A DNA stretch of 64,000 nucleotides, taken from positions 1 to 64,000 of the forward strand of contig JAUSFE010000071.1 of assembly GCA_030649945.1 (NCBI GenBank), in the 5' to 3' direction. The position numbers and the translations under genes were made by a program. Shown here piece by piece: positions 17,431 through 25,925 of this stretch. The stretch's first letter is position 1; every line of letters begins with the position of its first letter. The stretch comes from Dehalococcoidia bacterium (GTDB lineage Bacteria > Chloroflexota > Dehalococcoidia > SM23-28-2 > RBG-16-64-32). The notes beneath the pieces are model-generated. The model was given only the letters and a program-made list of their open reading frames with translations, was not told where the DNA came from and ran no database searches.

Positions 17431-17459
17431 GGACAGGCCCTTCCTCCGTCAGGGCGACA
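17431..17459 (-). repeat. 29-bp repeat, left copy flanking GIY-YIG gene
   Basis: GGACAGGCCCTTCCTCCGTC plus AGGGCGACA, in direct orientation with the copy at 17832-17860 and differing at one base. A truncated third copy (GTCAGGGCGACA) follows about 10 bp later. Confidence 0.8.
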
Positions 17460-17469
17460 GTTGAATTTG

Positions 17470-17790
17470 TCAGGGCGACAATGGGCGGTGCCACGGCGCG
17501 GGCTGACAGCCGAAAAGCTCCGGCGCAAGGTCCTTAAGCGCGCCGTTCGCAGCCCGCACCAGCGCCAGCTTCTTCGCGCGCGTCCAACCCTTGATCTGCT
17601 TCTCCCGGGCGATGGCAGCCTGTACGTCTTCCGTCATCTCAAAGTAGATGAGTTTCGTCAGCCCGTAGCGTGACGTGAACGCGGAGGAACCGTTGCGGTG
17701 CTCCTGTAGCCGGCGCTGTAGGTCGTTGGTAACGCCGGTGTAGAGGGTGCCGCGGCGGTTGGTCATGACGTAGACGTAGTAGGTGCGCAT
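17470..17790 (-). CDS. GIY-YIG nuclease domain protein
   Basis: 106 residues with the GIY-YIG fold of UPF0213/YhbQ-like single-domain proteins: YYVYVMTN (GIY position), TLYTGVTNDLQRRLQEHR (YIG position with catalytic Arg), LIYFEMTEDVQAAIAREKQIKGW, and a basic C-terminus. Such small nucleases are linked to repair or mobile DNA. I start at ATG 17790, where homology begins. It lies antisense between leuC and leuD, bracketed by 29-bp direct repeats, suggesting acquisition as a small cassette. Confidence 0.85.
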   Translation of the reverse strand: MRTYYVYVMTNRRGTLYTGVTNDLQRRLQEHRNGSSAFTSRYGLTKLIYFEMTEDVQAAIAREKQIKGWTRAKKLALVRAANGALKDLAPELFGCQPAPWHRPLSP

Positions 17791-17831
17791 TTCTGGGTCC
17801 CCGCTGTCTTTGACTGGCTGCTCTTCCACCC

Positions 17832-17860
17832 GGACAGGCCCTTCCTTCGTCAGGGCGACA
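17832..17860 (-). repeat. 29-bp repeat, right copy flanking GIY-YIG gene
   Basis: GGACAGGCCCTTCCTTCGTC plus AGGGCGACA, 28 of 29 identical to the left copy and in the same orientation. It lies just upstream of the GIY-YIG start and about 75 bp before leuD. Confidence 0.8.
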
Positions 17861-17933
17861 ATAAGAGCCGCTCGCACCGTATAATGAATCTCGCCAAAGC
17901 GCCAAGACCTGAATTGCAGTTACCGGAGCACCC

Positions 17934-18545
17934 ATGGAAGCCTTTACCAGACTGACAGGCGTCGTCGCACCCTTGCCGCGCGTCAACGTCGATACGGACC
18001 AGATCATCCCCAAGCAGTTCCTCAAGCGCATCGAGCGTACGGGCTTCGGCGAGTTCGCCTTCTTCGACTGGCGCTACCTGCCGGACGGCAGCCCGAACCC
18101 GGACTTCGAGCTGAACCGCCCGGAGTACGAGGGCGCCGCCATCCTGGTCACCGGCCGCAACTTCGGCTGCGGGTCGTCGCGCGAGCACGCGCCCTGGGCG
18201 CTGCGGGAGATGGGCTTCCGCGCCATCATCGCGTCGTCGTTCGCGGACATCTTCTTTAACAACTGCGTCCAGAACGGCATGCTGCCCATCGTGCTGCCGG
18301 AGGAGCAGGTGCGGGAGATCATAAGCCGCGCCCAGCGCCGGCCGGGCTACAGGCTCAGCGTGAACCTGGAGAACCAGTCGCTGTACGACTCCGAGGGGCT
18401 GGAGGAGCACTTCGAGATCGACGTTTTCGTGCGGGAACGCCTGCTGAAGGGGCAGGACGACATCGCCATGACGCTGGAGCACGAAGACGAGGTCGCGGCG
18501 TTCGAGGCGCGCCGGCCGCGCTGGCTGGAGCCGTCTCGCGGTTAG
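17934..18545 (+). CDS. leuD: 3-isopropylmalate dehydratase, small subunit
   Basis: 203 residues with the swivelling-domain signatures [33 protein letters not shown] and [19 protein letters not shown]. It completes the LeuCD isomerase. The length is normal for the bacterial subunit. It has no overlap with leuC because of the intervening GIY-YIG cassette, so its expression depends on read-through across about 670 bp or on its own promoter. Confidence 0.96.
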   Translation: MEAFTRLTGVVAPLPRVNVDTDQIIPKQFLKRIERTGFGEFAFFDWRYLPDGSPNPDFELNRPEYEGAAILVTGRNFGCGSSREHAPWALREMGFRAIIASSFADIFFNNCVQNGMLPIVLPEEQVREIISRAQRRPGYRLSVNLENQSLYDSEGLEEHFEIDVFVRERLLKGQDDIAMTLEHEDEVAAFEARRPRWLEPSRG

Positions 18546-18621
18546 CTTCCTGTGCGGGGCCGGGCGTCCCGCGCCGCCCGGCGCCTAATCGCCTCCTTGT
18601 GCTCTTGGCCCGCCGCGCGCA

Positions 18622-18640
18622 TTAGGCTAACCTGATACCT
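18622..18640 (+). promoter_or_regulatory. DtxR/IdeR-box-like operator overlapping the dtxR promoter
   Basis: TTAGGCTAACCTGA at 18622-18635 matches the right side of the DtxR box (consensus TTAGGTTAGSCTAACCTAA; about 14 of 19 positions when extended). It lies 26 bp before the ATG and next to a -10-like GATACC, with AAGGAGG at 18648-18654. It suggests metal-dependent autoregulation. Confidence 0.5.
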
Positions 18641-18660
18641 GCGGGTCAAGGAGGACACCA

Positions 18661-19347
18661 ATGAAGGACCAGCGGGACTCCCATGCCTCGGTGACTATCG
18701 AGGACTACCTCCAGACCATCTACAGCCTGGAGACGGAGGGTGAGAAGGTGATCTCCGCGCGCCTGGCCCGCTGGATGCGCGTGACCCCGCCCACGGCCTG
18801 GGCCACCGTCCAGCGCATGGCGCGCGATGGCATGGTGGAGATCGACGACAGGAAGACGATCCACCTGACGCCCCACGGCCGCAAGCTGGCGGAGGGCGTG
18901 GCGCGGCGCCACCGCCTCTCCGAGCGATTCCTGAACGACGTCCTCGGCCTCGGCTGGGCGGAAGCGCATGTGGAGGCGCACCACTTCGAGCACGGCTTGA
19001 CGCCCATCATCGAGGAGCGCATCTTCAAGTTCCTGGGCGAGCCCAAGACCTGCCCGCACGGCAGCCCCATCCCGGGCAGCGGCTACACGCTGAGCCCGGA
19101 GCTGCGCCCCCTGGACTCATTCGAGACGGGTGATCGCGCGACCATCCACTTCATCTCGGAGGAGCTGGAAGAGGATCAGGAGCTGCTGCGCTACCTGGAG
19201 CGCCACAACCTCAAGCCCGGCCAGGAGATCACCGTCCAGGAGAAGGTGCCGTCCATTGGCCTTCTCACACTGAAGACGGCCACCGAGGAAGGCGTCTCGC
19301 TGGGGCTGCCGGTCGCCTCGCGCATCAAGGCGCTGCCCGTCCGCTGA
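18661..19347 (+). CDS. DtxR/MntR family metal-dependent transcriptional regulator
   Basis: 228 residues. N-terminal winged helix (SVTIEDYLQTIYSLE; VTPPTAWATVQRMARDGMVE), dimerisation/metal domain (HVEAHHFEHGLTPIIEERI; the family's CPHGxPIP motif appears as CPHGSPIPGSG), and a C-terminal FeoA/SH3-like domain from about residue 150. Such proteins repress iron or manganese uptake genes when bound to Fe(II) or Mn(II). A DtxR-box-like palindrome sits in its own promoter, and a strong Shine-Dalgarno (AAGGAGG) is 6 bases upstream. Which metal it senses cannot be told. Confidence 0.92.
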   Translation: MKDQRDSHASVTIEDYLQTIYSLETEGEKVISARLARWMRVTPPTAWATVQRMARDGMVEIDDRKTIHLTPHGRKLAEGVARRHRLSERFLNDVLGLGWAEAHVEAHHFEHGLTPIIEERIFKFLGEPKTCPHGSPIPGSGYTLSPELRPLDSFETGDRATIHFISEELEEDQELLRYLERHNLKPGQEITVQEKVPSIGLLTLKTATEEGVSLGLPVASRIKALPVR

Positions 19348-19449
19348 GGCCGCGCCGCCGTTGGGATGGCTTTCCTCCTGTGCTAAGCTGCTACCAGGGT
19401 CGGCATTTCGTGAATCTCGCAGAGCAGCTCCCCGCCCGGCAAACCTGAC

Positions 19450-21120
19450 ATGGCCCTGACCCAGGACGCACGTGACCGGGCCGCCGCGGCCTTCCTGGAA
19501 GGCGCGGCCGTGCCACTGCTGACCACGGCCGTCAACACCGCCGAGCCCCAGTTCCGCGCGAACCATGAACACATGCGGGCGCTCGTAGAGGAGCTACAGG
19601 CCGCCCTGGCGAAGGTGGCTGCCGGGGGTGGCAAGGCGCAGGTGCAACGCCACCGCTCCCGCGGCAAGCTGACGGCGCGCGACCGCGTGCACCGCCTGCT
19701 GGACCCCGGTACTGCTTTCCTGGAGCTGAACGCCCTGGCCGCCTGGGAGATGTATGGCGGCGACGCGCCGGCCGCCGGCCTGGTTACCGGCATCGGCCGG
19801 GTCTGCGGACGCGAGGTCGTGATCGTCGCCAACGACGCCACTGTCAAAGGCGGCACTTACTACCCGCTGACCGTGAAGAAGCACCTGCGCGCGCAGGAGG
19901 TGGCGGAGCAGAACGGCCTCCCATGCATCTACCTGGTGGACTCCGGCGGCGCCTTTCTGCCGCTGCAGGCAGACGTGTTCCCGGACCGCGAGCACTTCGG
20001 GCGCATCTTCTACAACCAGGCCCGCATGTCCGCGCAGGGCATTCCCCAGATCGCCGTGGTCATGGGCTCCTGCACCGCCGGCGGCGCTTACGTGCCCGCG
20101 ATGAGCGATGAGACCGTGATCGTGGAGGGCACCGGTACCATCTTCCTGGGAGGACCGCCGCTGGTGAAGGCGGCGACGGGCGAGGAGGTGTCCGCGGAGG
20201 ACCTGGGCGGCGCCGAGGTGCACACGCAGATCTCCGGCGTGGCGGACCACTTCGCCGCTGACGACGAGCACGCGCTCTCCATCGCCCGCAGCATCGTCGC
20301 CAGCCTCGGCCAGCGCCACAACGACCTGCCCTGGGAGGTGACGGACCCCGTGCCGCCGGCCTACGACCCCGCGGAAATCTACGGCATCGTCCCCGCAGAC
20401 CTGCGCCGCTCCTTCGACGTGCGGGAAGTGATCGCCCGCCTGGTGGACGGCAGCCGCTTCCACGAATTCAAGGCCACCTACGGGCCCACCCTGGTCTGCG
20501 GGTTCGCCCGCATTATGGGCTACCCGGTGGGCATCCTGGCGAACAACGGCATCCTCTTCTCGGAGAGCGCGTTGAAGGGGGCGCACTTCATCGAGGTCTG
20601 CTGCCGGCGCAAGCTGCCGCTGGTCTTCCTGCAGAACATCACGGGCTTCATGGTGGGCAAGAAGTACGAGCACGAAGGTATCGCCAAGCACGGCGCCAAG
20701 ATGGTGACGGCGGTGGCGTCGGCAGAGGTGCCGAAGTTCACCTTGATCATCGGCGGGTCGTTCGGCGCCGGCAACTACGCGATGTGCGGCCGCGCCTACG
20801 CGCCGCGCTTCCTCTGGATGTGGCCAAACGCGCAGACTTCAGTGATGGGCGGCCAGCAGGCGGCCAGTGTGCTGCTGACGGTGCGCCTGGAGAACATGCG
20901 CGCCGAGGGGCACGACCTGACGCCCGAGGAGCAGGAAGAGTTCATGCGCCCGGTCCTGGAGAAGTATGAGCGGGAGGGCAACGCCTACTACAGCACGGCC
21001 CACCTCTGGGACGACGGCATCATCGACCCGCTGGACACGCGCACAACGCTGGCCCTGGGCCTGAGCGCCGCCGCCAACGCACCCATCCCGGAGACGACAT
21101 TCGGCGTCTTTCGCATGTGA
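19450..21120 (+). CDS. mccB: Methylcrotonoyl-CoA carboxylase, carboxyltransferase (beta) subunit
   Basis: 556 residues. Signatures [55 protein letters not shown] and [16 protein letters not shown] are diagnostic of the MCC beta type rather than propionyl-CoA carboxylase. It transfers CO2 from carboxybiotin to 3-methylcrotonyl-CoA in leucine breakdown. It opens an operon-like run with mccA and HMG-CoA lyase, in the order of liuB-(liuC)-liuD-liuE. The position normally held by liuC is only a stub. Confidence 0.94.
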   Translation: MALTQDARDRAAAAFLEGAAVPLLTTAVNTAEPQFRANHEHMRALVEELQAALAKVAAGGGKAQVQRHRSRGKLTARDRVHRLLDPGTAFLELNALAAWEMYGGDAPAAGLVTGIGRVCGREVVIVANDATVKGGTYYPLTVKKHLRAQEVAEQNGLPCIYLVDSGGAFLPLQADVFPDREHFGRIFYNQARMSAQGIPQIAVVMGSCTAGGAYVPAMSDETVIVEGTGTIFLGGPPLVKAATGEEVSAEDLGGAEVHTQISGVADHFAADDEHALSIARSIVASLGQRHNDLPWEVTDPVPPAYDPAEIYGIVPADLRRSFDVREVIARLVDGSRFHEFKATYGPTLVCGFARIMGYPVGILANNGILFSESALKGAHFIEVCCRRKLPLVFLQNITGFMVGKKYEHEGIAKHGAKMVTAVASAEVPKFTLIIGGSFGAGNYAMCGRAYAPRFLWMWPNAQTSVMGGQQAASVLLTVRLENMRAEGHDLTPEEQEEFMRPVLEKYEREGNAYYSTAHLWDDGIIDPLDTRTTLALGLSAAANAPIPETTFGVFRM

Positions 21121-21121
21121 C

Positions 21122-21277
21122 ATGGCCGGCGAGAGTTTCGTAGTTATCGCCGGCGTCCGCTCGAACGGCGAGGCGCGGGAGGGCGTGAGCGCCTTTCTGC
21201 AGAAACGCAAGCCGGAGTGGATATCGATCTCCCCTCGCCCGCGGAGCGGGAGAGGGGCCGGGGGTGAGGGCCGCTGA
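21122..21277 (+). pseudogene. C-terminal stub of a crotonase (liuC/enoyl-CoA hydratase remnant)
   Basis: A 51-codon reading frame starting 1 bp after the mccB stop. Residues 15-31 (NGEAREGVSAFLQKRKPEW) match the extreme C-terminus of enoyl-CoA hydratases, which end in EGxxAFLEKRxPxW. No other crotonase part is present. After that the frame runs through a copy of the common CCCCTCGCCCG...CGGGAGAGGGG palindrome and stops overlapping the mccA ATG. In liu operons the methylglutaconyl-CoA hydratase gene lies exactly here, so this looks like a deleted liuC. Confidence 0.6.
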
Positions 21278-23250
21278 TGTTCCGCAGGGTCCTTATCGCC
21301 AACCGGGGAGAGATTGCGGTGCGTATCATCCGCACCTGCCGGGCGCTTGGGGTGGAGACGGTGGCCGTCTACTCCGACGCTGACCGGCGGGCGCTGCACG
21401 TACTGCAGGCCGACAGCGCCATGTACATTGGGCCTTCTCCCGCCACGGACAGCTACCTGAACATCGCCGCGGTCATCGATGCAGCGCGGGAGAGCGGGGC
21501 GGAAGCCGTGCATCCCGGCTACGGCTTGCTGTCGGAGAACGCGGCGCTTGCCGACGCCTGCGGGGAAGCCGGCCTGGCGTTCGTGGGCCCGCCGGCGCAA
21601 GTGATCCGGGCGATGGGCGATAAGGCCGCGGCGCGCGGGCTGGCCGCCCGTCACGGCGTCCCGGTCATCCCGGGTTACGACGGCGAGGAGCAGGACGCCG
21701 CGCCGCTCCTGGCGCGGGCGCGGGAGATAGGGTTCCCCGTAATGATCAAAGCCGCCGCCGGCGGGGGCGGCCGCGGCATGCGCCTGGTGGAGAGCCCCGG
21801 CGGCTTCGAGGAAGCGCTGGAATCAGCCCGCCGCGAGGCGCAGCGCACGTCAGGCGACGGCCGCATGCTGCTGGAGCGCGCCATCATGCGCGCGCGGCAC
21901 GTGGAAGTGCAGGTGCTGGGCGACACTCACGGCAATGCCGTTCACCTGGGCGAGCGCGACTGCTCGATACAGCGCCGCCACCAGAAAGTGGTCGAGGAGT
22001 CGCCTGCGCCAGCCGTGGACGATGACCTGCGCCGCCGCCTGGGCGAGGCTGCGGTTGAGATCACCCGCGCGGCTGGCTACGTCAACGCCGGCACAGTGGA
22101 GTTCCTGCTGGACGCCGACCGCAACTTTTACTTCATGGAGATGAACACTCGCCTCCAGGTGGAGCACGGCGTGACGGAGCTGGTGACGGGACAGGACCTT
22201 GTCGCCTTGCAACTGGCAATCGCGGCGGGGGAGGCGCTGCCGTTTGGGCAGGGCGACATAACGTTCGGCGGCCACGCCGTGGAGTGCCGCGTTTACGCCG
22301 AGGACCCGCTGAAGGGCTACCTGCCCAGCCCCGGCCACATCGCCGTCTTCGATACGCCTTCCGGCGAGGGCGTCCGCAACGACGTCGGCACCTACGCCGG
22401 CGACGAGATCACGACCTACTACGATCCGCTGCTGGCCAAGGTGCTGACGTGGGGCCGCGACCGGCCGGAAGCGCTGCAGCGCATGCACGGGGCGCTGGCG
22501 GAGTACCGCGTGGAGGGTGTGAAGACGAACCTGGCGCTGCTGCGGGCGGTGGTCTCTCACCCGGTGTTCCAGGCGGGCGGCGCCACGACCACCTTCCTGG
22601 AAGCGGAGGTCAGCGCGGAGGCGCTCGTCTCCGTGATCGGCGAGGACGCGCTGCTCGCGGCCTTCGGGGCGCTGGTGGGAGGACTCTACTCGCGCACGGA
22701 CCCCTGGCTTTCCGCGGGCCCCTGGCGCACCGGCGGCATGGCCCGTGTGGACCTGGAGCACGAGGGCAGTGTCCACGTGATCCAGGGCCGGCGCGCGGCG
22801 GGCACGGCGGACGAGTGGGCCGTGACGGTAATGGGGCGCGAGCGGCGCGTGCGCTTTGCCTGCTCAGAAGAGGGCGCCGTGCTGGTGGAGGCGGCCGGGC
22901 GCAGCCGCAACGGACGCGTGCGGCCGGTTGAGCAGGGGTTGGAGGTGGAGATCGCGGGCCGCCGCTATACCCTGCGCTGGTCGTTCGGGGAGCACCACCA
23001 CGCGACGCCGGAAGCCCATCGCAAGCGCGGTCTCGCTTCCCCCATGCCTGGACTCGTCCTCAAGGTCATGGTCCGCGCCGGCGAGCATGTGCGCACGCAC
23101 CAGACCCTGGTCGTGCTGGAAGCGATGAAGATGGAGCACGCCATCGAGGCTCCATACGATGGCAAGGTGACCGCAGTGCACTGCGCCGAGGGCGGCCGCG
23201 TGGCCGAGGGCGTGGTGCTCATTGAGCTGGAGCAGGAGGTTGTCGCGTGA
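21277..23250 (+). CDS. mccA: Acyl-CoA (methylcrotonoyl-CoA) carboxylase alpha subunit: biotin carboxylase + BCCP
   Basis: 657 residues: biotin carboxylase N-domain (RRVLIANRGEIAVRIIRTCR), ATP-grasp (VMIKAAAGGGGRGMR; ERDCSIQRRHQKVVEESP; YFMEMNTRLQVEHGVTE), an MCC-type linker, and a C-terminal biotinyl domain with EAMKMEH, biotin on Lys618. It carboxylates biotin with ATP and bicarbonate, then works with MccB on 3-methylcrotonyl-CoA. The start ATG overlaps the stop of the crotonase stub, and its stop overlaps the HMG-CoA lyase GTG, so the operon is tightly coupled. Confidence 0.94.
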   Translation: MFRRVLIANRGEIAVRIIRTCRALGVETVAVYSDADRRALHVLQADSAMYIGPSPATDSYLNIAAVIDAARESGAEAVHPGYGLLSENAALADACGEAGLAFVGPPAQVIRAMGDKAAARGLAARHGVPVIPGYDGEEQDAAPLLARAREIGFPVMIKAAAGGGGRGMRLVESPGGFEEALESARREAQRTSGDGRMLLERAIMRARHVEVQVLGDTHGNAVHLGERDCSIQRRHQKVVEESPAPAVDDDLRRRLGEAAVEITRAAGYVNAGTVEFLLDADRNFYFMEMNTRLQVEHGVTELVTGQDLVALQLAIAAGEALPFGQGDITFGGHAVECRVYAEDPLKGYLPSPGHIAVFDTPSGEGVRNDVGTYAGDEITTYYDPLLAKVLTWGRDRPEALQRMHGALAEYRVEGVKTNLALLRAVVSHPVFQAGGATTTFLEAEVSAEALVSVIGEDALLAAFGALVGGLYSRTDPWLSAGPWRTGGMARVDLEHEGSVHVIQGRRAAGTADEWAVTVMGRERRVRFACSEEGAVLVEAAGRSRNGRVRPVEQGLEVEIAGRRYTLRWSFGEHHHATPEAHRKRGLASPMPGLVLKVMVRAGEHVRTHQTLVVLEAMKMEHAIEAPYDGKVTAVHCAEGGRVAEGVVLIELEQEVVA

Positions 23251-24155
23251 GCTGGCCCCAGCGCGTCACGATCACTGAAGTGGGACCTCGTGACGGCCTC
23301 CAGAACGAGGCCCGCATCATCCCGCTGGACCGCAAGATCGCCCTCATCGACCGGCTGTCCGCCACCGGCCTCGGGCGGATCGAGGCGGCTTCCTTCGTCC
23401 ATCCCAAGGCTATCCCCCAGATGGCGGACGCCGGCGATGTGATGGGCGCCATCCAGCGCTGGCCGGGCGTCACCTACATCGGCCTCGTGCCGAACGAAGT
23501 GGGCGCCCGCAACGCCATCGCCGCCGGCGTGGACGAGATCTCGGTCGTCGTCTCGGCCAGCGAGTCGCACAACCGCGCGAACGTCAACCGCAGCGTCGCC
23601 GAGTCGCTGGAGGGCATCGGCGCCGTGGCGGCGCTGGCGCGCGGGGCGGGACTGCCGTGGGCGGCGTACATCGCCACGGCCTTTGGCTGTCCCTACGAAG
23701 GCGCTGTCGATCCTTCCCGCGTGATCGCAATCGCCTGCGCACTGCGGGAGGCGGGCGCTTACGTCGTGGCTCTGGGCGATACCATCGGCGTCGCGAACCC
23801 AAGGCAGGTATTCGGCCTGGTCTCCCGCCTGCGGGACGAAGCGCCGGGCCCGATGCGCCTGCACTTCCACGACACGCGCGGCATGGCGCTGGCGAATATC
23901 GTCGCCGCCATGGAAGTGGGCGCGGCCCAGTTCGACGGGTCCATCGGCGGCCTGGGCGGCTGCCCGTATGCGCCCGGCGCGTCCGGGAACGTAGCCACGG
24001 AGGATATGGTGGGGATGCTGCACGGCATGGGCATCGAGACGGGCATCGACCTGGACGCGCTGCTCGACGCTGCCTGGTTCGCCGAAGAGATCGTCGGCCG
24101 GCCGCTTGAAGGGCGCCTGAAGCGCGCTATCCTCCGCCCTGCCGGACAGCCCTGA
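23247..24155 (+). CDS. mvaB: Hydroxymethylglutaryl-CoA lyase
   Basis: 302 residues, TIM-barrel DRE metallolyase: TEVGPRDGLQNEARIIPLD (metal-binding Arg-Asp), ASFVHPKAIPQMADA, ALGDTIGVANPRQV, LHFHDTRGMALAN, and the signature GGLGGCPYAPGASGNVATED with the catalytic Cys. It splits HMG-CoA to acetoacetate and acetyl-CoA, the last step of leucine catabolism. It starts at GTG 23247, overlapping the mccA stop. The 3-methylglutaconyl-CoA hydratase step between MCC and this enzyme must come from another gene, possibly the crotonase at 25,110. Confidence 0.94.
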   Translation: MSWPQRVTITEVGPRDGLQNEARIIPLDRKIALIDRLSATGLGRIEAASFVHPKAIPQMADAGDVMGAIQRWPGVTYIGLVPNEVGARNAIAAGVDEISVVVSASESHNRANVNRSVAESLEGIGAVAALARGAGLPWAAYIATAFGCPYEGAVDPSRVIAIACALREAGAYVVALGDTIGVANPRQVFGLVSRLRDEAPGPMRLHFHDTRGMALANIVAAMEVGAAQFDGSIGGLGGCPYAPGASGNVATEDMVGMLHGMGIETGIDLDALLDAAWFAEEIVGRPLEGRLKRAILRPAGQP

Positions 24156-24165
24156 CCCTTGACCG

Positions 24166-24190
24166 CCGGCCCGCCTGAGGCGGGGGCCGG
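24166..24190 (+). terminator. GC hairpin after the leucine-catabolic operon
   Basis: CCGGCCCGCC (24166-24175), loop TGA, GGCGGGGGCCGG (24179-24190): ten pairs with a 2-base bulge, 10 bp after the HMG-CoA lyase stop. No T tract follows, so termination strength is uncertain. Confidence 0.45.
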
Positions 24191-24247
24191 TATCGTGTAC
24201 ACTCAGGGCGTGGGCCGGGCAAGCGGCCCGCGAAGGAGTACGACCGT

Positions 24248-24967
24248 ATGACCCCGGAGCCACTGGTGCTGGCGGTAGGCGGTGAGGGGGGCATCCTCAG
24301 GTCCATCACGCCGGGGCTCGCCGGCCACGGCTTTGGCGTGGTCACGGCCGGGGTCGGCGATGAGGCCCTCCGCCTGATTGACGAGCAGCGTCCTGAGGCG
24401 GTGCTGGTGGATGCCGTCATGCCGGGGACGACGGGTCTGGAGCTGCTGCGCCGCATTCGCGAGCGGGTGGACACCCCCGTGATCATGGTCGCCGCCGTAG
24501 ACAGCGAGGCGGACAATCTGCGGGGCCTGGAGCTGGGCGCGGACGGCTACATAGTCGAGCCCGTGAGCCTCGAAGAGCTAGGCGCCCGCATTCGCGCGGT
24601 GCTGCGCCGCAGCGGCGGCAGCCGGGTTGCGGAGCGCATCATCCGCGTGCAGAACGTGCAGATATACCTGGACCGCCGCCTGGTAACCAGGGACGGCCGG
24701 GCCGTCTCGCTCACCCGCACGGAGTGGCTGCTGCTCCAGCACCTGGCGGCCAACGCCGGCAAGGCGTTGTTCAACGCGGAAGTGCTCACCGCAGTCTGGG
24801 GCCCGGAGTGCCGTGGCGACGTGCAGTACCTGCGCGTCTGGGTCTCCCGCCTGCGCCGCAAGCTGGAACCAAACCCCGCCGAGCCGGCGATCATCAAGAC
24901 CATGCAGGGCATCGGCTACATGCTCGACGCGGACCAGGTAGCCGCGACGGCGCCGGGCGGGCAGTAG
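24248..24967 (+). CDS. OmpR-type response regulator with a degenerate receiver domain
   Basis: 239 residues: receiver fold (about 5-120) and OmpR/PhoB winged helix (about 135-228: SLTRTEWLLLQHLA; LRVWVSRLRRKLE; IKTMQGIGYML). The presumed phosphoacceptor Asp is kept (VLVDAVMPG), but the acidic pair after strand 1 is missing (LVLAVGGEGG instead of VVDDE), the conserved Thr/Ser is Ala (VIMVAAVD), and the conserved Lys is Glu (YIVEPVSL). It is therefore probably not controlled by ordinary phosphorylation. No histidine kinase is adjacent. A -10-like TACACT is at 24198-24203. Confidence 0.88.
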   Translation: MTPEPLVLAVGGEGGILRSITPGLAGHGFGVVTAGVGDEALRLIDEQRPEAVLVDAVMPGTTGLELLRRIRERVDTPVIMVAAVDSEADNLRGLELGADGYIVEPVSLEELGARIRAVLRRSGGSRVAERIIRVQNVQIYLDRRLVTRDGRAVSLTRTEWLLLQHLAANAGKALFNAEVLTAVWGPECRGDVQYLRVWVSRLRRKLEPNPAEPAIIKTMQGIGYMLDADQVAATAPGGQ

Positions 24968-25109
24968 GCCGCCCAGCGCTCCCTGAGACATCTCTCCGGC
25001 TGAAGTTTCCGTCTCAGGCCCGCCGGCGACGACCCAGCGTGCGGCGATATGGTAAATTTTGGCAGGCGCGGCCGGCTTAGCGTGTGTTGCGCCAAGGAAG
25101 GAAACGCCC

Positions 25110-25925
25110 ATGGCCGAAACTCCCGAGAAGTTCGAACACATCCTCTACGAACGGACGGACCACGTGCTGCTCATCACCCTGAACCGCCCTGAGAAGCTGA
25201 ACGCGTGGGGCTTCCAGATGGAGAGCGAGTTCCTGCGCGCGCTGGCGCTGGCGTCCGCGGATCCACAGGTGCATGTCATAGTCGTCACGGGCGCGGGCCG
25301 GGCCTTCTGCGCCGGCGGCGACTTCAGCGGCTGGAGCCGGGAGCTGGCCGGGCGGGCGCAGACCGGCCGGGAGGTATCGCCCCTCACTTCGGGCGAGGGC
25401 AGCCCGGAGGTCCCCATCGCCCTCAGCCGCTCGAAGCCCATGATCGCCGCGATCAACGGCCACGCGGTTGGCATCGGCCTGACGATGCCGCTGGCGTGCG
25501 ATATCCGCATCGCCTCGGATCGGGCGAAGTTCTCGGCCCGCTTCGTGAAGGTGGGCCTGACGCCGGAGTGCGGCAGCACCCGCTACCTGGCCCAGGTGGC
25601 CGGCCTGGGCAACGCCCTCTACATGGCCCTCACCGGCCGCATCATCGACGCCGAAGAGGCCCTGCGCCGCGGCCTGGTGGACCGCGTCGTCCCGCACGCA
25701 TCGCTAATGGACGAGGCGCTGGCGCTGGCGCAGGAGATCGCCGCCAACCCTGCCTCCGCCGTGTGGGCGGCCAAGCGCCTGATCCACGAGAACGCGGTGG
25801 AAAGCGACCTGCGGCGCGCGGTCACCCAGGAGGGCTTCGCCATCCGCGAAGCGCGCCGCCAGCCCGACCATGCCGAAGCGGTCCGCGCCTTCGTCGAGAA
25901 GCGCGAGCCCCAGTTCAACCGCTGA
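25110..25925 (+). CDS. Enoyl-CoA hydratase/isomerase family protein (crotonase)
   Basis: 271 residues from ATG 25110 with AAGGAAGGA just upstream. Crotonase fold: ITLNRPEKLNAWG, oxyanion-hole GAGRAFCAGGDFSGW and INGHAVGIGLTMPLACDIRIAS, and the C-terminal RAFVEKREPQFN. At the first catalytic Glu position it has FVKVGLTPECGSTRYL, which keeps an acidic residue (Glu in TPECG). Likely hydrates or isomerises an acyl-CoA. It could supply the missing methylglutaconyl-CoA hydratase step, but nothing in the sequence proves this. Its stop overlaps the LLM gene start. Confidence 0.9.
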   Translation: MAETPEKFEHILYERTDHVLLITLNRPEKLNAWGFQMESEFLRALALASADPQVHVIVVTGAGRAFCAGGDFSGWSRELAGRAQTGREVSPLTSGEGSPEVPIALSRSKPMIAAINGHAVGIGLTMPLACDIRIASDRAKFSARFVKVGLTPECGSTRYLAQVAGLGNALYMALTGRIIDAEEALRRGLVDRVVPHASLMDEALALAQEIAANPASAVWAAKRLIHENAVESDLRRAVTQEGFAIREARRQPDHAEAVRAFVEKREPQFNR

